Under the pieces are notes generated by a model. It was given only the letters and a program-made list of their open reading frames with translations. It had not been told where the DNA came from and searched no databases. The translations under genes were made by a program, and so were the position numbers. DNA of 27,236 nucleotides from assembly GCA_036897485.1 (NCBI GenBank), contig JAYMTF010001017.1, forward strand, positions 1 to 27,236, given 5' to 3'. Source of the DNA: Pelargonium nanum (taxonomy: Eukaryota; Streptophyta; Magnoliopsida; Geraniales; Geraniaceae). Below, piece by piece: positions 1 to 11,674 of the stretch. Positions within the stretch are counted from its first letter, which is position 1, and each line of letters begins with the position of its first letter.

Positions 1-963
1 ATTAATCTTATTCTCAAGTAACTTCTAGTCAAGATTGATTCACTGTTAATTTCCATCACCTCCATCTCCGACCAGTATTTGGTCAGATCTGAGCAATATT
101 TGACTAAATCTTCACTTTATCACCATCTATATGTTGCTGCAAGTTCCTTTGTGGTGCCGCCACATGCTCCTCTCGCCTGATCTTCATGGCACCAGCTCTT
201 CCACGACGCCGGAGCTGGGCTAGTTTTGTGGCATGAAGTTGAACCGCCGCCGCTGCACGGAGCTCATTCGCTTCAATCTCCGTTGAACCACCACCACCGC
301 GAAGCTCCCACATCTTATTCACAATTTTCATGAAGTCAAATCTGATTCGAGATGAACATATATGTGCTTGTATTTTGAATTTTTGGGTTCATCAATTTCA
401 TTCTTTTGGTGAGCATATATATGAGTTGATATTCTGTAATTTTTTTACTACATCAACTTCACTTTTCTATTTTGTAATCTGGATTTGTTTTGTTCATTTT
501 GGGTGAACAAATTTGTGTTTGTATTTTGTATTTTTGGTTCATCAATTTCATTTTTGTTAGCTCTTCAAACAATGTTGGTTTATCAATTCCAAACGTTTCT
601 AATTTTTGGGTTTGGTTGTTATTATAGGTCTAATTTGTGATTTTTGGGTTTAATTTGTTATAGATGTAATTCAATTTTAGTTTTTTGTACAATGAAAAGA
701 GTTAGACAAACAATTTGAAAAAATCAATTTTCAGTTATGAAGTGCAGATTCCGGCAATGAATTACAGATTCTGGCATCGGAATCTTCTTGTGTTCATAAG
801 TACAAGAAAGGGCAAAATGGGGTGGTAGTTTGAAAATTTAGTATGAAGTACAACAGTAGCGATGGACATAGATGTGGTATGTGCATGGCTAATTGTAATC
901 CTCTTTTATTAATGTTTTATGGTGGAAGAACATGGTTCTGCAAGTGAGGAATGAGTTCAAATG
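1..963. other. Left-edge intergenic DNA, no supported gene
   Basis: I see no convincing gene here. A GC-richer island at about 130-330 carries a 75-codon minus-strand reading frame with low-complexity Gly and Ala runs, but no start context, splice partner or recognisable domain. From about 340 to 700 the DNA is T-rich and contains an imperfect direct repeat: a segment near 363-410 (Gly-rich codons around a 'ttcatcaatttcatt' core) recurs near 509-557, about 147 bp later. This looks like decayed repeat DNA or an untranslated remnant. The nature of the GC island is unresolved. Confidence 0.4.
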
Positions 964-973
964 TACTCATTTC

Positions 974-1142
974 TTTTTTTTTTGTTTTAAAACATGGGGT
1001 TACTGAGCAGGCGAAAGAGGCTTGGTCACAGGGTTAAGGATTTCTCACCTCTCTTTCACAGATGTGTTGAGTGGGGATCGAACTCAAGAGCTCTTCTCAC
1101 TCACGCAGCCCCAGTACACCAATTGCGCCACACCCAGTGGGT
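974..1142 (-). mobile_element. tRNA-derived SINE with 10-bp target-site duplication
   Basis: Read on the minus strand, this 169-bp element begins with a tRNA-like head. It has a polymerase III A-box-like motif TGGCGCAATTGG (complement of about 1118-1130) and a B-box-like motif GAGTTCGATCCC (complement of 1074-1085). It ends in an A-rich tail, seen on the plus strand as the T run at 974-983. The direct repeat TACTCATTTC at 964-973 and 1143-1152 flanks it exactly and is the target-site duplication. Head, internal promoter, tail and duplication together define a SINE insertion. It does not fold as a tRNA gene because the spacing and stems are degenerate. The plus-strand reading frames across it are not genes. 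Confidence 0.82.
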
Positions 1143-1330
1143 TACTCATTTCACCATTACAGGCACACATGTTTACAGGTATTCCAAAAAGTGAAATATT
1201 TTAATAAAAGATTTCAATACCCGAAGCAACAATCATTGCAAGCCGCAAGCCACCTCTCCAAGTCGGGTTTCATCTACAACCCAATATGAATATGGGTCAT
1301 TCTTCTTGTGGGGCCAATAATGTGTCACGT

Positions 1331-1357
1331 CATCTACATGTGATATACATGTAGATG
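1331..1357. repeat. Perfect 11-bp inverted repeat, 5-bp loop
   Basis: The arms CATCTACATGT (1331-1341) and ACATGTAGATG (1347-1357) are perfect reverse complements separated by GATAT. The structure could extrude as a cruciform or fold as a hairpin in RNA. It lies between the SINE and the Harbinger-like element and belongs to neither. I see no following T run that would suggest a terminator, and no gene close enough to make it an obvious operator. Confidence 0.6.
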
Positions 1358-1466
1358 CACTACATGCAAGGATCCCCTCCCATAGACCAAACTAAAACAT
1401 ACCAATTCAAAACAAAATCAATACTTAAGAAACCAAAATAACATGTTTTCCTTGAATAAAAAATAA

Positions 1467-2603
1467 GGCTTTGTTTGGATTCTCTACATGAAGTCTATAT
1501 AATATGTTTATATACAAAATTTTGAGAAAAAATTGTTTATGTTGTCTACTTGTTGATGAATGTCTATAGACATTCATCAAAAAATGACTCAGAAGCTCTA
1601 CTTCTCATAGGAGCAACCCAGCTTCTGTGAGATTACTGTACATGTCTATATGACAATCCATACCAAAACTACCCCTGAATTTGTGATGTAATTTTACCTA
1701 TCTATCCCACCCTCTCAACCCTCTCTCTATATGTGTTAACACTGCTATCAACCACCAGACAACCAACCGTTCACCCACCATCATCAATTTTCTGCAGAAA
1801 ACAGTTTGAATATAAAATACAGAGTGAAAGGTAGTGAGAACTGGAAATAGCTGGAAGAGAAGAAAAAGTTTTTCAAATAATAACAATGTATGGTAGACCG
1901 AGCACAAACGTGGGTAAACCTTACGATTTATTTCATCACAATCATGTATCTGGGCGGTGGACCCTTTAAATGTGAGGTATACAGTCAGAAAGTAAATCAT
2001 GAGTTTACATCTATTTCTTATGTCTTTGCAGTGGACCCTTTAAATGTGAGGTATCGTGGTCAGACGGTAAGCTCACATGTATATGTGGGCTTACCTCCTA
2101 TTTGTTACATGTGTTTGAGCGGTGGACCCTTTAAATGTGAGCTATACCGCGGTTAGACGGTAAATCTACATATACATGTGGGTTTACCTTCTATTTTGTA
2201 CATGTGCCTGTGCTGTGGACCCTTTAAATGTGAGGTATACTGCAGTAATACGGTTCCTAGTTTGTTACAGTTATATGATAATATAATTTATTTTTCATAT
2301 TAGATGGATAATGACAACTCCAATATGTCATACTACCCCCAAACGGATGATGAATATTTGAATTCTTTCTTGTTTTACATTAAGGGCAATCATTTTTTAC
2401 ATTAAGGGCAATGTGGTCATTTCATAATAATACACCCCTTTTAGACAATTTTATTAAACAATAATTTTTTTTTTTCAAACTTCTTTCAAACATTATTTTA
2501 CCAAACAAAGCTCTTATTCTTTATAGACATTTAAACTCCTTCCAGCTACCTCTATAGACATTTTACCTCTATATACAATCAAGTAGACAACCCAAACAAG
2601 GCC
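1467..2603. mobile_element. Non-autonomous PIF/Harbinger-like element
   Basis: The ends are inverted repeats. The left end GGCTTTGTTTGG (from 1467) matches the complement of the right end, GGCCTTGTTTGG (ending 2603), and the match continues to about 21 of 25 positions. The element is flanked by the 3-bp duplication TAA (1464-1466 and 2604-2606). A TWA target and a GGCC(T)TTGTTTGG-type terminus are typical of plant PIF/Harbinger (Tourist-like) elements. At 1,137 bp with no transposase motif in any frame it is non-autonomous, and longer than a classical MITE. The interior holds a four-copy minisatellite. The 100-codon minus-strand frame (1698-2000) and the plus-strand frame over the minisatellite are by-products of the repeat. 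Confidence 0.75.
1957..2238. repeat. Minisatellite with hairpin spacers inside the Harbinger-like element
   Basis: A 24-bp core beginning GTGGACCCTTTAAATGTGAG recurs at 1957, 2031, 2122 and 2215 (spacings 74, 91 and 93 bp). Each spacer contains an inverted repeat: a short one at 1992-2008 (GTAAA/TTTAC arms) and two 28-bp hairpins at 2067-2094 and 2160-2187 with 12-bp arms that pair at 11/12 and 10/12. The arms differ between copies at several positions while staying largely self-complementary. Confidence 0.8.
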
Positions 2604-2887
2604 TAAATGGGCAAGTATCATTCATCTATGGCACTAGTTGATATGTAAGGCATCTCCCATTGCAGAATTTCTTTTTAACCAACAGTCACAAAATAGCATT
2701 AGTTATTGTCATAAATCATATTCTGCTCGACCAGCGTTCGACTTCAGTCCAACTACAACTACTTTAATGTTTTTTTAACAACAATACAAGTATCGGTTTC
2801 TATAAGAATAGCTAAGAATTAAGATGTTCACATTTATGTTGAATAATTCTACTTCAAAAATGGATACTCAGAAATCAATAGCAACCA

Positions 2888-5800
2888 CTAAGAGGTAACT
2901 GAAGATCCGGTGTCACTCTCACTCCACCAAAAGCTCACTGACAAGCTGGTTGTGAGGGATCTAACATAGTGCCACCATTTTGGTGGGATGTATAGCATTT
3001 CCCCTTCTTCTAGAATGCAATCCACAAATTCCAAGTCTTGCATCTTTGGATACGCTTTCTCGTCTATGTTGTCCAGATCAACCTTCAAATTCAAACAAGT
3101 GCCCCCACTCGTCAAACATACTCTACTAAATATGACAAACTATTCAATGCAACTGATAACAAACTTGACTTTGAGTGAGAGAACATGTAAGATAACCTAA
3201 AATTCAATTGACACTCAATTTACTTTAACAACGACTAGCACTTGGTCTATAGTAATGATCAGACTATTTAATCTTTTTGCAGTACCATTTCTTTCATTTT
3301 CTAGTTTGACCATGACTTCTTAATTATATAACAAAAATTGAAAAAAGGTTCCAAATTATCAAACACCTGTATTAACACTAGTTCAAACTCTAGGTGAGAA
3401 ATCTTTACTCAATCAGTTCTCAGCTCTACAACTTCTCGCTGTGATTCTAAAGGAACTACTCACTAGGTGCCTCAACAACAAAATGCAAGCAAATTTATGC
3501 AGCTAGTTCTCATACAGTCTATGAGGAAGTAAGAGTTCAGTTACCTGACTAGAATTTTTTAGCATGGTTTCAGTATATGGGTAAAGATCTTCAGACACTG
3601 AAGCTGAGTAGAGCCTTATATACTTTTTGCCAACAACCTGAAAATAAAGAGCAGAAAATAGTTCAAGTCAAGTAAACATTCAATTTTGCTGGGTTTACTA
3701 AAATGCTACATTATAAAAGTACTGTATAATACACAGAAATAGTCATGATACCCCAACAATACATGCATACATACTCATCAAGGGCATAAATCACATCTGA
3801 AGCTGCTAAACTAAATTTAAAAGATCAATTAACTGTATTACAAGCTGGGATAGATTATCTATCTGGGAAGAGGCTTCCTCATAATGATTTGTTTGTTTTG
3901 ACATTATTTTTTACGTTGGATTCATTTACGGGAAAGTATTTTAGCACAAACCAGCTGTGGTGACAGGAGACTATCATAAGGTTTTGAAAATTTTGCGATA
4001 AATGGCCATGATACCATGGACATCTATTAGAACTTCCACAAAGTTGAGATATTTCTCAATGCTAGCATTTGACATTAGTATCACCCTACTTAAAGCTAAA
4101 CCTTCCTCGTTAAAAAAAAAAGGCAGAGATAAATCTTTTTTACCAAGGAAAAATAACACGACAACACCATCTTTGGTAGTATTTACTATAAATAAAATTA
4201 AGCCAATGGATTTGATAGTTCAATGAACAAAGGATTTTTAGCTGTTCAGAAACATGCCATCAGTTACGGTGGACCAATTAGCAGAAATTCTGACTACTTC
4301 TAACAACTTGCTCCCTAGAGAATCAGTATAACCTAAAACTTGGAATTGTACAAGCAAAAGAAGTTTAGAGCCCAACCACACATGAGCAAATCCAGCAGTT
4401 TGGCAAACAGCTTGAAACGAAAGACATGCAGGTTGGCAAAATGATTGATTTGCTATTACAGAACAAGACCAAGGACACATCCTCCATTGACAGTCATAAT
4501 TTGATTGGTTGGATAACAAGGATAGCATCATTAATTTCTTTAAACATATTATTAAATAGTAATCTCAAAACACAGACCATTCATATATATACACCATAGA
4601 CAAGTGGTTCCTTAAGATTCACATAGGACTACCAAATGCTTCTCATATGAAAATATATACAGGATGCAAAATTTCATAGAACGTAATGCAGAACCTGCCA
4701 TGAAAAGTTCAAACATCCCATTTTACACATCAGCTTTAGCTCAGGCATTTGTGTATGACTATGGGGTGAACTGGTTCATTAAATTCTAGAAAATCAGTAC
4801 TCCCATGAATTATTGGGCCAAACTTTCAAGTGAACCAAAAGGCACCTATTTAGGCTTCTACCGTCATTCCAGTTTCACCTAATGCATGTGGAGTAGTCAT
4901 TTGTATTTGTATTCGACACCACTGACTTATGCTGGTTTAGACTTTAGATTACTAGGACATTTGAATGTCAACCAGAAGAGTTAGAAAACAGATGTGAGAA
5001 ACTAAAGTACCAAACTAAATAGGTTATTCTAAGAAGTGTGCAAGTATAGTAATATTGTCATTTTATGATTAAATGATTAAAAGATGCATAGTACTGAGCT
5101 CAAGGTACCTGAGCAAGTATGTTGTGGTGTGGATCATGGTGTAATGGTGTAACTGTACCAGCTGGACCAAACCAAGCATTAAGAGACCTTAGCTCTCCTC
5201 CACCAGCAAAACAGTAGTCAGGAATACAAATGTCCTTCCGTAGCTCGTTTATCTGCCATTTAAGTATTATATATCAACAACTAGATGACCACAACGTAGA
5301 TCCATGTACACATGTAAATGTACCTGATCAAACAATGGATGTTGTGCGAGATACGTAGGACCAGAAGAAGAGTCATCAGATTGGATCCTCTCAAGAAACT
5401 GGGAAAATGTGATAAGCTCCTGCTTCCAATCTGGAAATAGATAATTTTTACCAACCTGTCACGCATTAGAAACTCAACCACTTTTAAGTAAGAGAAAAAG
5501 AATGAGAACAAATGAGCATTATCTTTAGACTAAAAGTGAAGTATTGATGCCACAATAAATAAATATGATCACCAGCTTTTTTCATAGTTATATAAAAAAC
5601 AACTTCAGTAAGATATGAATTTTATAACAAAAGAAAATAACTGGCAGCACCTACATAAAATACAGAAGGATTATCAAGCAATTTTGGAGCCTTTTATTTC
5701 CAATTTCAATCTAAAATGGAGGACAATTATTTCCCATGTCAAGGATCCATGTATGAAGCTAATTACAAAAGTACAAATTCTTTAACCAGTCAATTAAGCC

Positions 5801-8632
5801 AATTCTAAATCGCAAACCTCATGCATCCTTAGGAACCATCTTGATCTTTGTTATTCTTACCACTAGGTACAAAAAGATTTGCTCTGATAACTTCAGTTAA
5901 TAGATCTTCTACTTCTTTCCTACAGTACTCAGATAGCTGAAAATTTAGATCACATGCATATATTGAATCTTCTTCTTGACATGTGGTACTGGTATGGTAT
6001 ACTGGGTTAAAGTGAGCTAAGCCTGCACTTTCTACATAGCTTTTGAATTAGCTTCATGCATGGATCTATTTACTGTCTCAGTCCTGAGGCAGCAATTGGA
6101 ACCCTGAAGTATGTGGTTATCAAAAGTTTTTTAATGATGTATATGATGATATACAGAAGAATATGCAGACCACAATGACATACACAGCTTGCTAATTGGT
6201 TGTAATTTTAAAGGCATAGAACCCTGAATGACATCATCCCTAGTATAACTCTCGTTTAGTTAAAATGTGTGCGTTAGTGTGTGTTTCCCTTCTAAAGCTT
6301 CCAGAGGAGTGAAAATCTGCTCTAAAGCCTATTTCACTCTTTTCCAAGAAACTAGAATAATGACTAACCACTCTGTCAGCCTGGAAATGAATACAATTGG
6401 ATAAGTATGTTATATGTCAAAGATAACCATCTAATCAAATATAATTTAAGTGCCCATTAATACTTGGACTATGAGTGGATCAATACTGAAAGAAAGTTCC
6501 AGCATATATCAATGAAGTAACTTTTGTCTGCATCCTTTTTGGATGATGATGAAGAAAGCATATAGGCAATGGAGTGTTTCTAATCAATAAAAGACAAGAA
6601 ACATGTATGAGAAGAGCACTTTTCATGTGACTAAAACAGTTGGTGGACCACTAGTTCATTTACTTAAAAACACTTGTTTTTTTCTTGCTATTTTTTCAGC
6701 ACTCTCAAGCTATTTGGTACATTAGACGGCTGCCAGATGAGAGTGAGAAGAGAAAATAGAAATGAGCGTAGACATAGAAGATGCCTTTGCAGTATAAATA
6801 CTAGCAATTGAAAGTCAACTAAATTGAGATATGTGTGCATACCAGCAAACATTGGATATCCATTCCCTCAAACACTTGATTTCATTTCCTATTATACTAT
6901 AGTACAAAAATCCTAGTGGAATTGATATCAGTCTTCTAATAACATTCATTAATATCCTAAGATACATTCAAAATTAAATTGAGATGCCTACCATTAGCAA
7001 ACAATTGTCAAAACAGTGGCATGTGCACAAGTATATAAAAGGTAAGATACTTCTTTGAATATCAAAAACAATTCTTAGCAACTTATAAGATTCAATAGAA
7101 AACTATCATCAGAGCAGAAAGATGAATCACCTCAACTGGAACCGTGCGATCACCAGCTACCTTTCTCAAGTAATCCATGTCATTCCACTTTGTCCTGGCT
7201 GGCCAATGAGCCATACAATCACTAATTATAACTGGTGAACCTGGTAGGAAATGTTCGCGCAGAAATCCTTCCAAAGATAGTGAAGACCTCTTCACTACCA
7301 TCTTACAAGACAGTGACTTCATAGGTAAAACCCGAAGCAACTACAAACCCAAGACCAAGATGTCAAGTATTGGTACAGCTTACAAATGGGCACCATGCAA
7401 CACAATCAGAAATCACAAAGAGTGCAAATCATCGTGCCAAAATGATGACACTGACCCAACATAAAATGCAAACTTTGAATCAAGTTGACTTAAATTTCAC
7501 ATCCAAGTATGAGAGCCAAACTACTCATTTCACAAGAATACCCTTCCGGAAATTAAAATCGTGTAGTTTCTTTCAATCAAATGGCAAGATTTAGTATAAG
7601 AGTTATATGCATTTGATTATTCAGTAGTAGATAAAAGAAAGACTGCCACTTACCCTCTAAATATGCTGAACTCAGATTGGTATTGAAATTTCTAGTTAAG
7701 ATGAATTTGTTAAACAAGCACTAAACACGTACATTCACCTAATTTAACAATAAGATATGATTAGTTATTGACGATTACTTAGCAGAGAAAAAAGGCTATC
7801 AAATGCCATTAGTTGTTTTACATTAAAAAACCAGGTACAAATATCAAATTTATGACTCAACAAATGTTCAAATTCATCTATCTAAAACAAATCAAATTTC
7901 AGTTTTAACTCGAACACAAGAAAAATTTATCCTAATGTCAGCCATTGTGTGACACCTCAATTGGTGAACATTTTCCAACATACCATTCTCTACTTGAACT
8001 AGAACTGAATCTTACTATTGAACTAGCAAATCAACAAATCCTTTTTAAGATGCTAAACAGTTACAGAGCTTTTAATTTCAGAACAATCTACTTCTGCACA
8101 TATTATCAGCATCGATCTTCAATAATCCAAAATAATAATGATGATAAACAGCAATTCGTAAAACGAGCCTCACCTCCACCTCATTAAACTTTTGGCTAAC
8201 CATAGGAGACTCTGATTTCCCTAAACCCTTGCCGGATTGATTGGCCTTCGCCGCCGAGACCTTCTGTACAGCATTTTCCAGATCCTTCCTCAGAAGCATG
8301 CCTCCCATGATCAGTCCCATATCCAAAACCCTAAGCGTTTCCTCGAACTCGCCGTTCGCGTAGTGGTGTTTGGCGATATGGAGGCAGGCCATGGAGTAGG
8401 CATCGCGCCAGACGGGGAGGACCGAGTGCCAGGGACCGGAGTGGAGCTGCTCCCACGCCATCTCACGCGCAGCCTCGGCCGCACGGAAGTCGCCGGAGGA
8501 GGCCAAGGACGCCATGCTGACGTATGCATATCCGCCGTGCTCGGAGATGGTCTGGAGGAGAGTAGAGGACTCTGAGTCCAGAGTAGGGGTCTCGAATTGG
8601 TTGGAAGAGGCCGTGACGGTTGTGGTGGACAT
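2888..8632 (-). CDS. JMJ30: JmjC-domain 2-oxoglutarate dioxygenase, JMJ30/JMJD5 type
   Basis: Six exons join in phase 0: 8632-8174, 7340-7131, 5455-5324, 5252-5109, 3637-3545 and 3082-2888. They give a 410-aa protein, close to Arabidopsis JMJ30 (about 430 aa). Exon 1 encodes the helical N-terminal region, with the strongly conserved block [20 protein letters not shown]. The JmjC domain spans about residues 180-400. Iron ligands are visible as His305 and Asp307 (motif PLHHDPHHN) and His384 ([10 protein letters not shown]). Conserved FWW follows near the C terminus. JmjC enzymes use Fe(II) and 2-oxoglutarate. JMJ30 is a nuclear protein reported to act in the circadian clock and in histone lysine demethylation, whereas animal JMJD5 is also reported to hydroxylate arginine, so the exact substrate here is open. 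The start is the first ATG of the conserved N terminus. Introns are long (833, 1675, 71, 1471 and 462 bp). No lesion is seen. Confidence 0.95.
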
Positions 8633-8756
8633 GGGCGGCGAGTGCGACGGCGGAGATGAGCGGAGCTCCGGTGGAGAAGAGAAGGATTGGTGAGATATGG
8701 AGAAAAAGTGAGGAAACTATCAAAAGTTGTGGGCTTTATTACGTGTCAACGGCCAA

Positions 8757-8886
8757 AAAATATCTTCTTTTTGATACTTTAATTGGTATTGGGTTGGGTC
8801 CCTGAGTTTATTCAAAATATCTTGTCTGCACTGCATTTTGCAGCCAAACACCACCTTATTATTGCAAGATATTTAGAAGATATTTT
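8757..8886 (-). promoter_or_regulatory. Evening-element cluster upstream of the JMJ30-type gene
   Basis: Three full evening elements (AAAATATCT) lie 125-254 bp upstream of the ATG. Two are on the plus strand (8757-8765 and 8814-8822) and one is on the minus strand (8878-8886, read as AGATATTTT). A fourth short core, AGATATTT, lies at 8867-8874. In Arabidopsis the MYB factors CCA1 and LHY bind this element and confer evening-phased expression, and JMJ30 is a known clock-regulated target. An ACGT-core box (ACGTGTC, 8741-8747) sits just inside the cluster. The transcription start and TATA box are not obvious. Confidence 0.75.
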
Positions 8887-11292
8887 ATTTTATTTTTGGA
8901 AAATCACATATGGGATCCAATTTTTTATTTTTTATTTTATTTTTTTACATAATATACTCAAGTTCAAAAGGTACTAAAATTTTAGATGTACATGTAAGAT
9001 GTTGAATTTCTATTTTAATCTAAACTTCTACAGGACATGTATAAATTTTTATTTAAATTATTAGACCTATATGATACAGATTTTTTTAGTCAATATCATA
9101 TAGATTTTATTTAGACAATAAGAAGATATTAATTAATATTCACGTATATGATCGTTTTATAGTGAGACTCAAAATTTTCATTTTTTTTATTACTACTAAA
9201 AGTAATATAAAATTTTGTGTCTTATTCATACAGTATGGAGAGCTGACAAAATACAATATAAATAGAGTACTAGATCTCTATCTTAACTCAATTACTTTGT
9301 TACACATGAACTCACTCATTGAGAGAACCTAAGAGATTGATTACATAGAAATTTTTAGAGTTTAAAGTCTGAAAAACTATTGTTGTCCGCTGCTATGAAT
9401 CTACATCATGTTTTTTTATGTTAATAATAACGTGTAGATCTAGGGCTAACAAATGCAACTTACTTATTTGTGGTGAGCTTTAATACATTACTATAAAATA
9501 GTCATAAATTGTGTTTATACATTAGATCAATTATATTTGTTTGATCCAATGATAATAGAACTCATATCCTAATTAGTTAGACATATTGTGTCTGTTTTTA
9601 TCTTGACATTAGTCATTATTTTGTATGTTTCTCAAATCAGTTTAAGATTTTGGCTTAAACATGGATTTCATAAGAAATTTTGAAAATGTTGTGTTTAATG
9701 ATGCCTAAGAAACCTTAATGCATACTAAGGTGCATTGTTAACACTCGAGACAAAAAAAAAATGCTCTATTAGGTGAGGAGCTTTGTTACAAAATTTTGTT
9801 TTTAATGTTTTTCCATCCAATAATTTTATTCAAAATCATTAAAAAAAATTAAAATGAGTCCATATTATTACTCTATAATGTAATTTATTGTGAAGAGAAA
9901 CATATACTTTTTTTTTTTGAAATATGCTATTAGAGTATACTTCATTGAGAATGTCACTGCTTAAATAAATGTTATAAGTCTAACACAAGAAACGGAGCTT
10001 GCTCTCAACGAAAAACCACACGAAGAAACACGACGATCTTGGTTGTATGTATAAATACCATTTTCTTTTGTAAAAGTAAGAAAACTTCATAATTTACAAG
10101 AAACTCTCTTTCTCTTCTTTTCTTTTTGAAAATGTTTTCTAAAGTCCTTCCTAACGAGGTGTGACTCTTATTTCTCTAGTTAAGATTCTTTCTCTCACAC
10201 CCAAAGAGATTTCTCAATAACACACTCGAGTCTCTATTAACAGTGTGCTACCCTTGCGCAGACACTAGGAACTCAGGATCAAAAGTTCAAGTCTCGAGCT
10301 CTACCACCAAGGGCCCAAGCTACTGGCTTCATCCTCAAACTTTAACACTTAGAACATTTTTAAGACAACTTTCCAAACACGTGAATAAGACGACAACAAC
10401 TCTTAGTGGACTTCTTTGACCGAGTAAAAAAAGGCTCATCACAACCGTCTCTAAAACTTTAATTTTAGTTTCTTTTTTTTTAATTAAGGTACCCCATGAA
10501 CACCTAATTGTTTGATAATGTAATTTGATAAAGCTTTCAATATATATAAACAAAATCACAATTGAGTGATCCTCTATTTACTTATCCAGTTTTTATAGTA
10601 TATATAGATTATGAATATATATAGTGAATATGTGTTTGATAATATGACTAAAAAATTTGAATAAGATTTTGAAACACCGGCTCGATTGTCGATTGGATTA
10701 AAGCGAATTTTGATAAGATCAGTTTGATTTTGATATATAATATGGTCGGATTAGTTCTTGATTCTTGTAGGATGATTTTTCACATTATTAGTGAATGGAA
10801 GATGCAAATATACTATTTTGTCCTTTGACGTTTTAGTCAATACTTATCTTTAACTTTCTTATCATTATATAATTATTACGTTAACACTCACTTAACCGAA
10901 AAGTTAAAGTCAATCTAATTATGTGTCGTAAATTATGTAGTAAATTGAAAATTTCAAAATTTTGTGTACCAAATTGCAGTAAAATTTGTACATCATTAGT
11001 GTGGTACAACCTTTGAAATCAACGGATTTACCATTTTGCCTGAATGGCCCTTGGAAGCCAGAAAATGGAATCAAAATATTTAGTGAAATAATTTTGTAAT
11101 AGCAAGTCATTATTCATCATTTTGTGATTAGGAAGAATCACAATTCACACACCTTACAAATATATTCCAAAGTAAAATTGAGAAAACAACTACAAGTAAG
11201 CAAATGGTGTGACTGAGCGCAGTAAATGTAATCATTAGCCACGACATGTTAACCGCCAGCTGCCACCACCACCACCACTCTGTACCTTCCCA
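8887..11292. other. AT-rich intergenic region between the JMJ30-type and CLE genes
   Basis: I see no supported gene. Short reading frames occur at chance level for this composition. A TATAAATAG-like box followed by short pyrimidine and purine stretches lies near 9260-9275. It might be a retroelement or promoter relic, but no paired terminal repeat is visible. A stretch at about 10235-10310 has a B-box-like GTTCAAGTC but no convincing A box, tail or target duplication. Confidence 0.5.
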
Positions 11293-11293
11293 C

Positions 11294-11336
11294 TACCACC
11301 ATCACCATCACCATCACCATCACCATCACCATCACC
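11294..11336. repeat. Hexamer microsatellite (CACCAT)n
   Basis: About seven tandem copies of ACCATC run downstream of the CLE gene on its strand. It would encode alternating His residues or similar if translated, but no supported reading frame uses it. Confidence 0.85.
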
Positions 11337-11674
11337 TGCCTCTACTGCTACTATTTCCTCAATCCCCAACATCAATACAAATTTCTACTTTTTAACAAAT
11401 CATAACCCACCAAAATCATAACCCACCAAACCAAATGCAATGAAATATGAATCACAGTCATTTAGAAGAAGAAAAAATCATCACCGAAAAACAGAGTATA
11501 AAACAACTGAAGAACAAGACGTAAGGGAATCAATCCAAGCTAGGCATAGTAGAGCAGTTAACATTGGTGGGTTTCTACAGGAGTAAAACAAATATATAGA
11601 AGCCCTAAATATATAAACTATGGAAGTCATGAAGGTTGTATACACATCTAGTAATCGACCAGAATGATAAAAAA

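Noticed and set aside
974-1204. Possible tRNA gene or small plus-strand proteins
   Set aside because: The A and B boxes are on the minus strand, but stems do not form a proper cloverleaf and an A tail and target duplication are present, so it is a SINE.
1890-2156. 88-codon plus-strand frame with repeated GGPFKCE-like units
   Set aside because: The peptide repeat is simply the translated minisatellite of the Harbinger-like element. Spacings of 74, 91 and 93 bp are not all multiples of three, so the frame is not kept.
10235-10310. Another SINE candidate with a B-box-like GTTCAAGTC
   Set aside because: No convincing A box, A tail or target duplication could be found.
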